A program made the position numbers and the translations under genes. A stretch of DNA of 64,000 bases from Bacteroidales bacterium (GTDB lineage: Bacteria; Bacteroidota; Bacteroidia; Bacteroidales; UBA932), in assembly GCA_024402095.1 (NCBI GenBank), contig JAKSJU010000003.1, forward strand, positions 1 to 64,000. Direction: 5' to 3'. Below are positions 28,385 through 38,147 of this stretch, in pieces (the stretch's first letter is position 1; every line of letters starts with the position of its first letter). The notes beneath the pieces are model-generated. The model saw only the letters and a program-made list of their open reading frames with translations. It was not told the origin of the DNA and did no database searches.

Positions 28385-30439
28385 ATGGAAAAGAAATTCA
28401 AGAGAACGTTAGTGACTTGTGCATTGCCTTATGCGAACGGACCTGTCCATATCGGACATCTCGCAGGAGTCTATGTGCCGGCAGACATCTATGTGAGATA
28501 TCTGAGGATGAGAGGCCGTGAAGTCCTTTATGTTTGCGGCTCTGATGAGCACGGTGTGCCTATTACGATAAAAGCGCGCCAGCAGGGATGTACTCCGCAG
28601 GATATAGTTGACAAATATCACAATATCATTGCCGACAGTTTCAAGGGTTTCGGTATCAATTTCGATATTTATGGGAGGACATCATCCGAGACCCATACAA
28701 AGAATGCATCGGAATTTTTCAAGAAACTGTACGATGAGGGAAAATTCATCTCAAAGGAGTCCGAGCAGTATTACGACCCGGAGGCAAAGACATTCCTTGC
28801 CGACAGATATATTGTAGGTACTTGTCCGAAATGCGGTGCGGAAGGAGCTTACGGTGATCAATGCGAGAAATGCGGCTCAACCTTGAGCCCGGAGGAGCTT
28901 ATAAACCCGAAGAGCAAGTTGAGCGGGGCGGAACCGGTCAAGAAGAAAACCACGCACTGGTATCTTCCTTTGGACAAGGATGAGCAGTGGATTAGGGAAT
29001 GGATTCTTGACGGACACAAGGAGTGGCGTTCCAATGTATATGGCCAGGTTAAAAGCTGGCTGGACGGGGGCTTGCAGCCGCGCGCTGTCACCAGGGATCT
29101 TGACTGGGGTGTACCTGTTCCGGTCGAGGGCGCTGAGGGGAAAGTCCTGTATGTGTGGTTCGACGCTCCGATAGGTTATATCTCAAACACACGCGAACTG
29201 CTCCCTGACGATTGGGAGAAGTGGTGGAAATCGGAAGACACCAGACTTGTTCATTTCATAGGCAAGGACAACATCGTGTTCCACTGTATCGTGTTCCCTG
29301 CCATGCTCAAGGCTTACGGGGACGGCTATATACTTCCGGACAACGTTCCGGCAAACGAATTCCTCAACCTCGAGGGTGACAAGATTTCCACTTCCAGAGG
29401 CTGGGCGGTCTGGGCACACGAGTATCTCAAGGATTTCCCCGGGAAGCAGGATGTGTTGCGCTATGTGCTGACTGCGAATGCTCCTGAAACCAAGGACAAC
29501 GATTTCAGCTGGAAAGATTTCCAGCAGCGCAACAATTCTGAGCTTGTAGCAATATTCGGCAATTTTGTCAATCGTGCCATTGTTCTTACCCACAAGTACT
29601 TCGGAGGCAAGGTTCCATCAGCCGGACAGATGCTGGATATTGACAAGGAGACTCTCTGGCAAGTACCTGCCCTCAAGGAGTCTATGGAGAAGAACATTGA
29701 AAACTTCAAGTTTCGTGAAGCGCTGAAGGATGCCATGTCGATAGCACGTCTAGGCAATAAATACATATCCGATACCGAGCCTTGGAAGGTAGCCAAGACA
29801 GACATGGACAGATGCGCTACTATTCTGAACGTGTCCTTGCAGATTTGCGCCGATCTGGCCATTGCGTTCGAACCTTTCACCCCATTTGCGGCGCAGAGAC
29901 TGCGCAAGATGCTGGGCAGTCCGCTTGACTGGGAGATTCTCGGTCGTCCGACAATCCTTCCGGTTGGACATGTCCTTGCAGAACCGGAACTGCTGTTCGC
30001 CAAGGTTGAGGATGCAGAGATTGATGTGCAGCTGGAAAGACTGGCAAAGATCAGAGCTGAGCGGGAAGCTGCTGCTGCAGCGGAGGCCGCAAGGCAGGTG
30101 GCTCCTCAGAAGGAGGAATGCAGTTTCGAAGATTTCGAAAAAATGGACATCCGCACCGCGACGGTGCTTGAAGCTGAGAGGGTACCAAAAACAGACAAAC
30201 TTCTCAAGCTTACTATCGATACCGGAATCGACAGGAGAGTGATAGTGTCAGGAATTGCTGAGTATTATTCTCCGGAAGAGATGGTCGGCAAGCAGATATG
30301 CATACTTGCAAACCTCAAGCCTCGCGTGATCAAGGGTATCGAGTCGAAGGGAATGATTCTTATGGCAAAGCAGGGTGACGGAAAGATGCGCTTTGTCACT
30401 CCGCAGGAGCCTCTGACAAACGGTTCCCAGATAGGCTAG
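28385..30439 (+). CDS. metG: Methionyl-tRNA synthetase
   Basis: A 684-residue class I aminoacyl-tRNA synthetase. The HIGH motif is seen in [14 protein letters not shown] and the KMSKS-type motif as KISTS. A knuckle zinc site has [19 protein letters not shown]-terminal tRNA-binding OB domain (about 575-684) starts [17 protein letters not shown]. The start at ATG 28385 is supported by the N-terminal [14 protein letters not shown]; an upstream in-frame ATG at 28349 lies inside dnaG. The 3' end overlaps the convergent lptB gene by 44 bases, the largest such overlap here. Confidence 0.97.
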   Translation: MEKKFKRTLVTCALPYANGPVHIGHLAGVYVPADIYVRYLRMRGREVLYVCGSDEHGVPITIKARQQGCTPQDIVDKYHNIIADSFKGFGINFDIYGRTSSETHTKNASEFFKKLYDEGKFISKESEQYYDPEAKTFLADRYIVGTCPKCGAEGAYGDQCEKCGSTLSPEELINPKSKLSGAEPVKKKTTHWYLPLDKDEQWIREWILDGHKEWRSNVYGQVKSWLDGGLQPRAVTRDLDWGVPVPVEGAEGKVLYVWFDAPIGYISNTRELLPDDWEKWWKSEDTRLVHFIGKDNIVFHCIVFPAMLKAYGDGYILPDNVPANEFLNLEGDKISTSRGWAVWAHEYLKDFPGKQDVLRYVLTANAPETKDNDFSWKDFQQRNNSELVAIFGNFVNRAIVLTHKYFGGKVPSAGQMLDIDKETLWQVPALKESMEKNIENFKFREALKDAMSIARLGNKYISDTEPWKVAKTDMDRCATILNVSLQICADLAIAFEPFTPFAAQRLRKMLGSPLDWEILGRPTILPVGHVLAEPELLFAKVEDAEIDVQLERLAKIRAEREAAAAAEAARQVAPQKEECSFEDFEKMDIRTATVLEAERVPKTDKLLKLTIDTGIDRRVIVSGIAEYYSPEEMVGKQICILANLKPRVIKGIESKGMILMAKQGDGKMRFVTPQEPLTNGSQIG

Positions 30440-31199
30440 CCTTATATTCGGATTCCGCGCGTTCGACTGATACCGAACGTTTCAGTACGAAACCGCTGCC
30501 AAGGTACTTTGTACGCACGTCTTCATCGGAAGCAAGTGCGGCCGGAGTACCTTGTTGCAATATGGTGCCCTCATAAAGCAGGTATGCCCTGTCTGTAATC
30601 GCGAGGGTCTCACCCACATTGTGGTCAGTGATGATAACGCCGATATTGCGGTACTTCAGCTTTGCTATGATGTATTGGATATCTTCGACTGCAATCGGGT
30701 CGACTCCGGCGAAAGGCTCGTCAAGAAGGATGAATTTCGGGTCAATGGCAAGAGCCCTTGCTATCTCGCAGCGGCGTCTTTCTCCTCCTGACAGCTGGAT
30801 GCCGAGACTTTTACGGACCTTGGAAAGGTTGAATTCGTTTATCAGGTCTTCAAGCCGCTTTTCCCTGTCCTGTCTGGACATTCCCGCCATCTCCATGACG
30901 GACATGATGTTGTCCTCGACAGACATCTTGCGGAAGACTGAAGCCTCCTGCGGAAGATATCCCACTCCCATCTGTGCCCGCTTGTACATAGGAAGTTTGG
31001 TAATCTCCGTGTCATCGAGGAAAATACGTCCTTCGTTAGGAGACACCTGTCCGGTGATCATATAGAAACTCGTGGTCTTTCCGGCTCCGTTAGGGCCGAG
31101 GAAGCCGACGATCTCACCCTGGCTCACTTCCATAGATACGCCTTTTACAACGGTGCGTACACCATATTTCTTCACAAGATTCTCACAACGAAGTATCAT
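30396..31199 (-). CDS. lptB: LPS export ABC transporter ATP-binding protein
   Basis: A 267-residue ATPase that powers lipopolysaccharide transport from the inner membrane via LptFGC. Walker A is GPNGAGKTT at about 35-43, the signature [15 protein letters not shown], Walker [14 protein letters not shown] and the H-loop ITDHNVGET. The length is slightly above the usual 240, with an extra C-terminal tail of about 25 residues ([15 protein letters not shown]). That tail is encoded in the region overlapping metG. It begins 11 bases after dnaX, so the two genes form an operon. Confidence 0.94.
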   Translation of the reverse strand: MILRCENLVKKYGVRTVVKGVSMEVSQGEIVGFLGPNGAGKTTSFYMITGQVSPNEGRIFLDDTEITKLPMYKRAQMGVGYLPQEASVFRKMSVEDNIMSVMEMAGMSRQDREKRLEDLINEFNLSKVRKSLGIQLSGGERRRCEIARALAIDPKFILLDEPFAGVDPIAVEDIQYIIAKLKYRNIGVIITDHNVGETLAITDRAYLLYEGTILQQGTPAALASDEDVRTKYLGSGFVLKRSVSVERAESEYKASLSGNRLSEAPAE

Positions 31200-31210
31200 A
31201 CGATTTCCTT

Positions 31211-32923
31211 TTATTTAACGTCGAGCCCGAGGTCTGCAACCAGAGCGCGGACTTCTTCATTCTTATTCATCAGGTCCCTTGCCTTCTCGGCAGGCATATA
31301 AATCTTCTCCCCTTCCTCCTCGGCAGGGGTTACACCGACTTCCAGACGGACCTTGGAGGATCCTGTCAACTGCTGGATACTGGCTTCAAGGTTCCGCAAG
31401 GTGTTATCCTCTATCCACTTTTTCTGGGCTTCATTGGTCACGAAGAACGTCATGATCTTGCGGCCTTTCTCAATCATAATCTCCAGCTTGGCATTTCCCA
31501 GAGCATTTGCGAGTCGCGGTTGGGTTGTGGATGCGGCAATGTCCTTCCACTTGGAAACAATCTCCTCATCATCTGGAATCCGGTCATTCGCAGATTCCTC
31601 CACGGTATCGGTCTTGATCGGCTGAGGATCCTCCTCCTTTATCATCTCTGACAGGGAAAGTGCTGCTCCTGTCATGACCTTCTTTGGAGCGGGTGCCGGT
31701 GTGCTTACTGGCTCGATGTCGTCGAGGGACAGATCGATGGCCTCATCGGACTTTCCGGCTGCGGGAGCAGGTTTCGGCTCAACTGCAGGACGGGGCTCCG
31801 GGGTAGCGGTTTTCACTCCGGATTCCGGGGCATTTGCAAGGAATGCGAGTTTCATCAGTGCAAACTCAATGTGAAGCCTCTGATTCGTGGCTGTGCGATA
31901 GCCTGCCTCGCAAGCAGTAGTGATTCCCAATGCATCGTACAGGAACTTCACCGAGCATTTTTCAGCCTGGCTGCGGTAACGCTGCCTGAGCGAATCCGGC
32001 AGGTCAAGCAGGGAATCGAGTCCGCCTGTCCTGCTGACCAGAAGGTCCCTGAGATGAGAACCAAGGGAAGAAATGAAATACAGGGAGTTGAAACCTTTGG
32101 ACAGAATCTCGTCAAAGCGCAGCAGGGCTTTGCCGTAGTCGCCGGCAAGAAAATCGTCCACGAGGGAAAAACTGTATTCGTAGTCCAGGACATTCAGATT
32201 CCTGATAACATCCTCATATTTTATGTCGGTTCCGCAGAATGCGACTGTCTGGTCAAAGATTGTGAGCGCGTCGCGCATGGCGCCGTCAGCTTTCTGGGCA
32301 ATCACATGGAGGCTCTCCTCGTCGATGTTGATATTCTCCTTGCCGGCTATGTCACGCAGATTCCTGACTATGTCCGGAATGCCTATGCGGTTGAAATCAT
32401 AGGTCTGGCAGCGGCTGAGGATAGTCGGGATAATCTTGTGCTTTTCAGTGGTGGCGAGGATGAATATGGCGTGTGCCGGCGGTTCCTCCAAGGTTTTCAG
32501 AAAAGCATTGAAGGCTGCCTGCGAGAGCATGTGGACCTCATCGATGATATATACACTGTATTTGCCGACCTGCGGCGGGATCTGCACCTGGTCCATCAGG
32601 GCCTTGATGTCATCCACTCCGTTGTTAGATGCAGCATCAAGTTCGTGGATACAGTACGAACGGCCTTCCGCGAATGACTTGCACGATTCGCATACACCGC
32701 AAGGCTCCATTTCCGGTGAAGGGCTGGAACAGTTGATGGTCTTTGCGAAAATACGTGCGGCACTGGTTTTGCCCACACCTCTCGGTCCGCAGAAAAGGTA
32801 CGCGTGTGCAAGCTGCCCGCGAAGAATGGAATTCTTCAGCGTCCTAGCGATATTGTCCTGACCGATGAGAGACTCGAAAGAGTCGGGACGGTACTTGCGT
32901 GCAGATACAATGTATTGTGACAT
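31211..32923 (-). CDS. dnaX: DNA polymerase III subunits gamma/tau
   Basis: A 570-residue clamp-loader ATPase of the replicative polymerase. The N-terminal [16 protein letters not shown]-loop [12 protein letters not shown], a four-Cys zinc module (CGVCESC with partners), DEVHML and the sensor SRC motif are all seen. The C-terminal third has a proline/alanine-rich linker and a tau-like domain. I see no obvious slippery heptamer for a gamma form. The minus-strand TACATTTG box (32937-32930) ends 6 bases before the ATG. It is the first gene of dnaX-lptB. Confidence 0.95.
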   Translation of the reverse strand: MSQYIVSARKYRPDSFESLIGQDNIARTLKNSILRGQLAHAYLFCGPRGVGKTSAARIFAKTINCSSPSPEMEPCGVCESCKSFAEGRSYCIHELDAASNNGVDDIKALMDQVQIPPQVGKYSVYIIDEVHMLSQAAFNAFLKTLEEPPAHAIFILATTEKHKIIPTILSRCQTYDFNRIGIPDIVRNLRDIAGKENINIDEESLHVIAQKADGAMRDALTIFDQTVAFCGTDIKYEDVIRNLNVLDYEYSFSLVDDFLAGDYGKALLRFDEILSKGFNSLYFISSLGSHLRDLLVSRTGGLDSLLDLPDSLRQRYRSQAEKCSVKFLYDALGITTACEAGYRTATNQRLHIEFALMKLAFLANAPESGVKTATPEPRPAVEPKPAPAAGKSDEAIDLSLDDIEPVSTPAPAPKKVMTGAALSLSEMIKEEDPQPIKTDTVEESANDRIPDDEEIVSKWKDIAASTTQPRLANALGNAKLEIMIEKGRKIMTFFVTNEAQKKWIEDNTLRNLEASIQQLTGSSKVRLEVGVTPAEEEGEKIYMPAEKARDLMNKNEEVRALVADLGLDVK

Positions 32924-32929
32924 AACCTA

Positions 32930-32958
32930 CAAATGTACATATTAATTTCTTAACTTTG
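32930..32958. promoter_or_regulatory. Divergent facing -7 boxes, dnaX / secreted unknown
   Basis: The minus strand reads TACATTTG (32937-32930) and the plus strand TAACTTTG (32951-32958), separated by 13 bases. The dnaX ATG (32923) starts after a 6-base gap and the GTG of the plus gene (32965) after a 6-base gap. An apparent TTG start at 32956 lies inside the plus box and is not credible. Confidence 0.7.
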
Positions 32959-32964
32959 CCGGTA

Positions 32965-33576
32965 GTGAAAAGCCAATTAAAGAAATATTTGCTGCTCGTC
33001 ATTGCGCTGGTCCTGCCTCTTTCATCATATGCCCAGGGAAAAGTATATACCCGCAAGGTCAGGATATCGGATTATCCTGTATGCACGACCATGGCTGTCC
33101 TTGACTCCGGCTATGCTCTGACTCAGTCATTGCGGGAGGAGGTTGTCAGCCGATGGAGGATCTCTTCATATGAGTTCTGCACTCCGAGGGAATACGAAAA
33201 GCTCAAAACCCGCAGCGATCTTTATTTTCTCAAGGCGGAAAAGAGGGATGGAATCGTCTTCCTTTGCTATTCCAAGGGTGGGGATCGGAAAAATGACGAT
33301 CCGAGAAAGGAGTATCTGGAGATTGTCGCGCTTCCGGCCGTGGCGTCCGAATCGGCAAAGACCGGTCTGATGGGTGCGTATATCGATGTTATCCAGCGTT
33401 TCGTCGAGGATGCTGCAGCATCGGATAAAATTGCTTACGCCGGTCTGCGGCATTACAATATGCCCGGGATGAGCAGGCGCTCTCCCGAAACTTATGACAG
33501 GGTTACAGTGGGGCCCTATGTGATGGCGATTGACAGGAAAAGTCACAGGCTGCTGATGTTTCAGAAAAAAAGATAA
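32965..33576 (+). CDS. Exported protein of unknown function
   Basis: A 203-residue protein with a clear signal peptide (KSQLKKYLLLVIALVLPL, cleavage near SYAQ). The start is GTG 32965: it gives the ideal signal peptide and sits 6 bases after the promoter box. The mature part includes VRISDYPVCTTMAVLDSGYALTQ and LRHYNMPGMSRRSPETYDRV; I do not recognise the family. There are few cysteines and no lipobox, so it is probably periplasmic or outer-membrane associated. The O-methyltransferase gene begins directly at the next base after its stop. Confidence 0.7.
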   Translation: MKSQLKKYLLLVIALVLPLSSYAQGKVYTRKVRISDYPVCTTMAVLDSGYALTQSLREEVVSRWRISSYEFCTPREYEKLKTRSDLYFLKAEKRDGIVFLCYSKGGDRKNDDPRKEYLEIVALPAVASESAKTGLMGAYIDVIQRFVEDAAASDKIAYAGLRHYNMPGMSRRSPETYDRVTVGPYVMAIDRKSHRLLMFQKKR

Positions 33577-34209
33577 ATGGAAAGTCCGTTGAATAAATAT
33601 CTTAGGGAGCACTCGACCTGCCCCGGACCTGCTTTGGACTGGATAGAGAAGCAGACAAACATTCATACGAATTATCCGCGCATGCTCTCCGGGTCTGTGC
33701 AGGGTGAACTTCTTAAATTGCTTGTAGAAATAAGCGGAGCCCGAAAAATATTGGAGATAGGTTCTTTTACCGGTTATTCTGCTGTATGTATGGCTTTGGG
33801 CATGCCTTCGGACGGTCATATCGATGCCCTGGAAATTAATGACGAACTGGAGCCGCTGATGCGTGAAGGCTGGGAAAAGGCAGGCGTCTCGGACAGGATC
33901 ACCTTGCACATAGGCGATGCAAAAGAGACCTTGGCCGGGTTGGACGGTCCCTATGACTTTGTTTTCATTGATGCCAACAAAAGGGAGTACCCTGATTATT
34001 TCTCAGCGGTGGTGGATAAGGTCAGGCCGGGCGGGCTGATAGTGGCGGATGACGTACTCTGGGATGGAAAAGTCTATGCGGAACCGCTGCCTGCCGATGC
34101 GCAGACCGCAGGCTTGCTTAAGTTCAATGATATGGTTGCAGACTATCCCGGCGTGGAAGTTGTCGTCCTTCCGCTGAGGGACGGAATATCAATAATCAGA
34201 AAGAAATAG
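33577..34209 (+). CDS. O-methyltransferase, class I SAM-dependent
   Basis: A 210-residue member of the caffeoyl-CoA/catechol O-methyltransferase family (PF01596 type). The SAM-binding motif is LEIGSFTGYSAVCMA, followed by ALEINDELEP and DFVFIDANKREYPDYF, which carries the metal-binding Asp. The methyl acceptor is unknown; family members act on catechol-like or small hydroxylated substrates. The start codon follows the previous stop with no gap. The stop overlaps a GTG that precedes the next gene. Confidence 0.9.
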   Translation: MESPLNKYLREHSTCPGPALDWIEKQTNIHTNYPRMLSGSVQGELLKLLVEISGARKILEIGSFTGYSAVCMALGMPSDGHIDALEINDELEPLMREGWEKAGVSDRITLHIGDAKETLAGLDGPYDFVFIDANKREYPDYFSAVVDKVRPGGLIVADDVLWDGKVYAEPLPADAQTAGLLKFNDMVADYPGVEVVVLPLRDGISIIRKK

Positions 34210-34211
34210 TG

Positions 34212-34766
34212 ATGGCAGATACAAAATACCTTGATGATTTCGAAAACATGCTCCGCGACGGGCTGGTGAAGGTTTGCAGGAATGCCGGTCTTCTCGGGCA
34301 GGAAAAATTCCAGAGTTCTGAAGATATTACGGCGAAATGGAACGATGAACTCCTGAAGGACTTTACCGCCGATGCCGTGGAGAATTTCAATGATTACCCT
34401 GAGGCGACGCTGGCCTGGGCCGGCTTCCTGGGGATGGCCGTAGCCAACGGATGGGACAAGGATTGGAGTGCGCACAAGTCTGACCGGTATCAGGATTATT
34501 ATGGGTCGAGAGGCTTTGACGATATGGACGAGAATATATTGTGGAATATCCTGCATCTGAAAGAGGATTATTCCAAGACAGTATCTTCATGCATGAACAG
34601 TTGTGCTATGGCGACTTTGGGCCTGATCAGACATCAGGGCATCGAAGCGCAGACTGCCGAAGGATTCTATATTCTGATCCGCGCCTATTCTGTCATGTAC
34701 GAAATAGGCGCAGCTGTCGAGCTGCGCCGTCTGGGCTATAAAATGGTCCGCTATACGAAATCCTGA
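34212..34766 (+). CDS. Conserved-looking protein of unknown function
   Basis: A 184-residue soluble, acidic, mostly helical protein. Features include ADTKYLDDFENMLRDGLVKVCRNAGLLG at the start, a Trp-rich middle (WAGFLGMAVANGWDKDW), YQDYYGSRGFDDMDE and two Cys in SSCMNSCAMATLG. I do not recognise a family. I chose ATG 34212; GTG 34209 overlaps the preceding stop and is the alternative. Its last 16 bases overlap the convergent regulator gene. It is probably cotranscribed with the two upstream genes. Confidence 0.7.
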   Translation: MADTKYLDDFENMLRDGLVKVCRNAGLLGQEKFQSSEDITAKWNDELLKDFTADAVENFNDYPEATLAWAGFLGMAVANGWDKDWSAHKSDRYQDYYGSRGFDDMDENILWNILHLKEDYSKTVSSCMNSCAMATLGLIRHQGIEAQTAEGFYILIRAYSVMYEIGAAVELRRLGYKMVRYTKS

Positions 34767-35896
34767 ACGTTCTTTTCCGAAATCGTGGAGTCTCCCAGAA
34801 TCAGCAGTCTCTCCACTACGTTGCGCAGTTCCCTGATGTTTCCGGTCCATGACTTTTCCTGCAGGGCCTTGATCGCTTCCGGTGAGAAAGATTTGCGTGG
34901 CATTGCGCTTTCGGAGCATATCTGATTCGTGAAATAATCCACGAGAAGCGGGATATCCGTTTTTCTTTCATCCAATGATGGTACCTGGATGACGATGACG
35001 CTCAGCCTGTGATAGAGATCCTCCCTGAAATTGCCTTTCTCAATCTCGGCCTTCAGGTCCTTATTTGTTGCCGCTATCACGCGGACATCGACCTCAATAT
35101 CCTTGTCGGAGCCTACCCTCGACAGCTTCTTTTCCTGAAGAACCCGCAGGACCTTCGCCTGTGCCGCGAGGCTCATGTCGCCTATCTCGTCGAGGAAGAG
35201 AGTGCCTCCGTCAGCCTGCTCGAACTTGCCTTTGTGCTGTTTGATAGCTGATGTGAACGAGCCCTTTTCGTGTCCGAAAAGTTCACTCTCGATCAACTCT
35301 CCCGGGATAGCAGCGCAGTTGACCTCGATATATGGCATTGACGAACGCTCGCTCTGCCGGTGCAGGCTGCGCGCGACAAGTTCTTTTCCTGAACCGTTCG
35401 GACCGGTGATAAGTACTCTCGCATCTGTGCCTGCAACTTTTCCGATGATTTCCCTGATATGCTCCATCGCAGGAGAACTGCCTATCATTTCCTGACCGAA
35501 AACTTTTTTCTTCAGGACTTTGTTCTGGCTGGCCAGGGAAGTCTTTTCCGTGGCATTCTTGACAGTGATCAGGATTCTGTTGAGATCAAGAGGCTTCTGG
35601 ATAAAGTCGAAGGCTCCTTTTTTGATACATTCTACGGCTGTATCTATGTCTCCGTGCCCGGAAATCATGATCACTGATGCGTCGATTCCTTCCTCGGAGA
35701 TTTTGTCAAGGACTTCAAGTCCGTCCATTCCGGGCATCTTGATGTCGCAGAAAATCACATCGAAATTACCCTTTGAAGCCATTTCCAGGCCCATGGACCC
35801 ATCCTCTGCGGTTTCAACCAAGTATCCCTCGTCTTCCAGGATTTCACCAAGCGAATTGCGTATCGCCCTTTCGTCGTCAATAATAAGTATCTTCAT
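34751..35896 (-). CDS. NtrX-like sigma-54 activator lacking a DNA-binding domain
   Basis: A 381-residue response regulator. The receiver domain has phospho-acceptor Asp51 (FCDIKMPGMDG) and K101. The AAA+ domain has Walker A GPNGSGKE (165-172), the sigma-54 loop as GSFTSA (212-217) instead of GAFTGA, and Walker B TLFLDEIGD. After the AAA+ lid the protein ends at GDSTISEKNVQDFV, with no Fis-type helix-turn-helix. It could act without binding DNA, or the loop may contact a different target. An NtrY-like kinase at 39.1 kb is a possible partner. The -7 box lies 26 bases before the start. Confidence 0.86.
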   Translation of the reverse strand: MKILIIDDERAIRNSLGEILEDEGYLVETAEDGSMGLEMASKGNFDVIFCDIKMPGMDGLEVLDKISEEGIDASVIMISGHGDIDTAVECIKKGAFDFIQKPLDLNRILITVKNATEKTSLASQNKVLKKKVFGQEMIGSSPAMEHIREIIGKVAGTDARVLITGPNGSGKELVARSLHRQSERSSMPYIEVNCAAIPGELIESELFGHEKGSFTSAIKQHKGKFEQADGGTLFLDEIGDMSLAAQAKVLRVLQEKKLSRVGSDKDIEVDVRVIAATNKDLKAEIEKGNFREDLYHRLSVIVIQVPSLDERKTDIPLLVDYFTNQICSESAMPRKSFSPEAIKALQEKSWTGNIRELRNVVERLLILGDSTISEKNVQDFV

Positions 35897-35922
35897 TTTT
35901 ATAAAGCTTGCATCTTCTGTGG

Positions 35923-35949
35923 CAAAGTTAATTTTTTATCTTAACTTCG
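35923..35949. promoter_or_regulatory. Divergent facing -7 boxes, NtrX-like regulator / cmk
   Basis: The minus strand reads TAACTTTG (35930-35923) and the plus strand TAACTTCG (35942-35949; one mismatch), with an 11-base T-rich spacer. Leaders are 26 bases to the regulator ATG and 21 bases to the cmk ATG. Confidence 0.62.
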
Positions 35950-35970
35950 CAGCTGACGATTCGGAAAAGT

Positions 35971-36657
35971 ATGTTGAATTTGCCGGACATTATCATTGCT
36001 GTCGATGGATATTCATCCACCGGCAAGAGCAGTTTTGCCAAGCTCGTGGCTAAAGAGTTCGGTTTTGTCTACTTGGATTCCGGAGCTTTGTACCGTGCAG
36101 TGACGCTGTTCGCTCAGGAGTCACAGCTGATTTCCAGAATGAATATTATCAACCCTGCGCTTGAGCGGGAGATTCAGGATCTTCCTTTGAGGTTCAGCCC
36201 TGACAACAGGACATTTATCGGGGACCGTTGCGTAGAGAAGGAAATCAGAAGCATGGAGGTCAGCTCCCAGGTAAGTCCGATCTCCGCTCTCCAGTATGTC
36301 AGGGACTTTGTGGACAGAAAGCTTCACGAATACGGTGCTCACGGCAGAGTGGTGATGGACGGAAGGGATATCGGCACGACCGTGTTTCCCGATGCCGAAA
36401 TAAAAGTGTTCATGACTGCTTCGGATGAAGTGCGGGCAAAGAGAAGATATGATGAACTGGTTGCCAAGGGAGAGTTCCCTGTGTTTGAGGAGGTTGTGAA
36501 GAACATAAAGGAGCGGGATTACATCGATTCGCACAGAGAGGCTTCACCATTGCAGCGTGCGGCAGATGCCTTCGAACTCGACAACTCCAATATGACAATC
36601 TCGGAGGAGGTCGCCTGGCTCAAGGGCCTCGTCCAGGGTAAATTCAATATTCTATGA
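35971..36657 (+). CDS. cmk: Cytidylate kinase
   Basis: A 228-residue kinase phosphorylating CMP and dCMP to the diphosphates. The P-loop is AVDGYSSTGKSSFAK near the start, followed by YLDSGALYRAVTLFA and, later, MDGRDIGTTVFPDAEIKVFMTAS. The lid includes RAKRRYDEL. All are typical of bacterial Cmk. The stop overlaps the ispH start (ATGA). The two genes are often linked in bacteria as cmk-ispH. Confidence 0.96.
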   Translation: MLNLPDIIIAVDGYSSTGKSSFAKLVAKEFGFVYLDSGALYRAVTLFAQESQLISRMNIINPALEREIQDLPLRFSPDNRTFIGDRCVEKEIRSMEVSSQVSPISALQYVRDFVDRKLHEYGAHGRVVMDGRDIGTTVFPDAEIKVFMTASDEVRAKRRYDELVAKGEFPVFEEVVKNIKERDYIDSHREASPLQRAADAFELDNSNMTISEEVAWLKGLVQGKFNIL

Positions 36658-37529
36658 GAATCGTAGAGATTGACAGGAATTCAGGATTCTGCCCCGGCGT
36701 CATCAGGGTGGTGGACAAGGCTGAGGAGCATCTTGACAGGAACGGTCATCTGTATTCTCTGGGTGCTATCGTACACAATGAAGAGGAGCTTGGCAGGCTT
36801 CAGGCGAAAGGACTCGTCACAATAGATGACGATGACATTGACCAGACGCCCGGCGCAAACGGGGAAAGTCTGCTGATCAGAGCTCACGGAGAACCACCTG
36901 AACTTTTTGAAAAGGCTGAAAGGCTTGGATTTGACGTAATAGACTGCACGTGCCCGGTTGTGCTGAAGCTTCAGGGAGATATCAGAGAGGCTTATGCCAG
37001 AGTGCATCCTGCCGGTGGGAAGATTTTCATATACGGGAAAATCGGTCATGCAGAAGTGCTGGGGTTGGTCGGGCAGGTCAGCGGAGACGCAATCGTCGTG
37101 GAGAACATCGGTCAATTGAAAGCGTATCTTGATGCGAACGAGGTGCAGGGGCCCGTCGAACTTTTCTCCCAGACCACTATGGACCCTGAGTCATATACCG
37201 AACTGCACGCGTATCTTGAGTCCAGGGTTCCCGGGACTACCGTCCATAACACAATTTGCGCCCAAGTTTCCTCCAGACACAAGCGACTTATGGAATTTTC
37301 CCTCTCTCACGATATAATCATTTTTGTATCAGGCAAGTCAAGTTCTAACGGCAAGGTCCTTTGCGATCTATGCAGGTCTTATAATCTCAGAACTTATCAC
37401 ATAGGATCCGTGGAGGATATCCAGAAAGAGTGGTTCAGTGAAAACGACAAGGTAGGGGTATGCGGGGCGACATCCACCCCGAAATGGCTGCTTGAGAACG
37501 TAGCGGCAGCGATAGAAAATTTGCAATAG
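36654..37529 (+). CDS. ispH: 4-hydroxy-3-methylbut-2-enyl diphosphate reductase
   Basis: A 291-residue iron-sulfur enzyme catalysing the last step of the MEP isoprenoid pathway, giving IPP and DMAPP. The cluster cysteines are C13 (GFCPGV), C100 in DCTCP and C202 in NTICAQVSSRH. C98 is an extra cysteine beside the second ligand. It supplies the polyprenyl synthase encoded at 5.3 kb. The promoter of efp begins inside its last codons. Confidence 0.96.
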   Translation: MRIVEIDRNSGFCPGVIRVVDKAEEHLDRNGHLYSLGAIVHNEEELGRLQAKGLVTIDDDDIDQTPGANGESLLIRAHGEPPELFEKAERLGFDVIDCTCPVVLKLQGDIREAYARVHPAGGKIFIYGKIGHAEVLGLVGQVSGDAIVVENIGQLKAYLDANEVQGPVELFSQTTMDPESYTELHAYLESRVPGTTVHNTICAQVSSRHKRLMEFSLSHDIIIFVSGKSSSNGKVLCDLCRSYNLRTYHIGSVEDIQKEWFSENDKVGVCGATSTPKWLLENVAAAIENLQ

Positions 37530-37551
37530 TGGTGCAGAATCGCTAAATTCG
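37520..37551 (+). promoter_or_regulatory. efp promoter
   Basis: A TTTG -33 element (37520-37523), inside the end of ispH, is followed after 20 bases by TAAATTCG (37544-37551). This fits the Bacteroidota -33/-7 spacing. The leader to the ATG at 37581 is 29 bases and A-rich. Confidence 0.68.
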
Positions 37552-37580
37552 CGACAGAAAAATCTAATAACTAAATATTT

Positions 37581-38147
37581 ATGGCAACAACAGCAGATTT
37601 TAAAAACGGACTTTATCTGAAGTTCAACGATAAGCCTTGCATGATTGTATGGTTCCAGCACGTAAAGCCTGGAAAGGGTCCTGCATTCGTCAAGACAAAA
37701 TTGCGTAACCTTGAAAACGGACGTATTCTTGAGAATACTTTCACAGCCGGCGCCAAGATTGAGACAATCGAGGTGGAGAGACGTCCATACCAGTTCCTTT
37801 ATGCAGAGGAAGACGGATTCAACTTCATGCACGAGGAGACATACGAGCAGATCAAACTTCCAAAGGAAGTCGTTGAAAATTCTGACCTTATGAAAGAAGG
37901 CCAGCATGTCGAGATGATGTTCGTGACGGGTGACGAAGAGCGTTGCCTTACATGTGAGCTTCCTACTTACGTTACGCTTGAGGTGACATATTCAGAGCCT
38001 GCAGTAAAGGGAAACACCGCTTCTACAAGTGCCCTTAAGGAGGTTACCCTCGAGACCGGCGCCAAGATCATGGTCCCTCTCTTCATTGAGACAGGAGAAA
38101 AGATTACAGTAAACACTACAGACAGATCTTACGGACAGAGAGTTTAA
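37581..38147 (+). CDS. efp: Elongation factor P
   Basis: A 188-residue translation factor that relieves ribosome stalling at polyproline. It has three OB/KOW-type domains. The tip loop reads HVKPGKGPAF with Lys32 at the position that is modified or critical in many EF-P proteins. I see no epmA-like gene in this window, so the modification cannot be inferred. The gene has its own promoter and a short A-rich leader, and overlaps the convergent DUF4783 gene by 4 bases. Confidence 0.97.
   Translation: MATTADFKNGLYLKFNDKPCMIVWFQHVKPGKGPAFVKTKLRNLENGRILENTFTAGAKIETIEVERRPYQFLYAEEDGFNFMHEETYEQIKLPKEVVENSDLMKEGQHVEMMFVTGDEERCLTCELPTYVTLEVTYSEPAVKGNTASTSALKEVTLETGAKIMVPLFIETGEKITVNTTDRSYGQRV

Noticed and set aside
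32956..32958. TTG as start of the secreted unknown
   Set aside because: It lies inside the TAACTTTG -7 box and upstream of the expected TSS; GTG 32965 gives the better signal peptide.
34751..35896. NtrX-like gene as a truncated pseudogene
   Set aside because: All receiver and AAA+ motifs are intact apart from the loop variant, and the stop is followed directly by a convergent gene with no HTH remnant.
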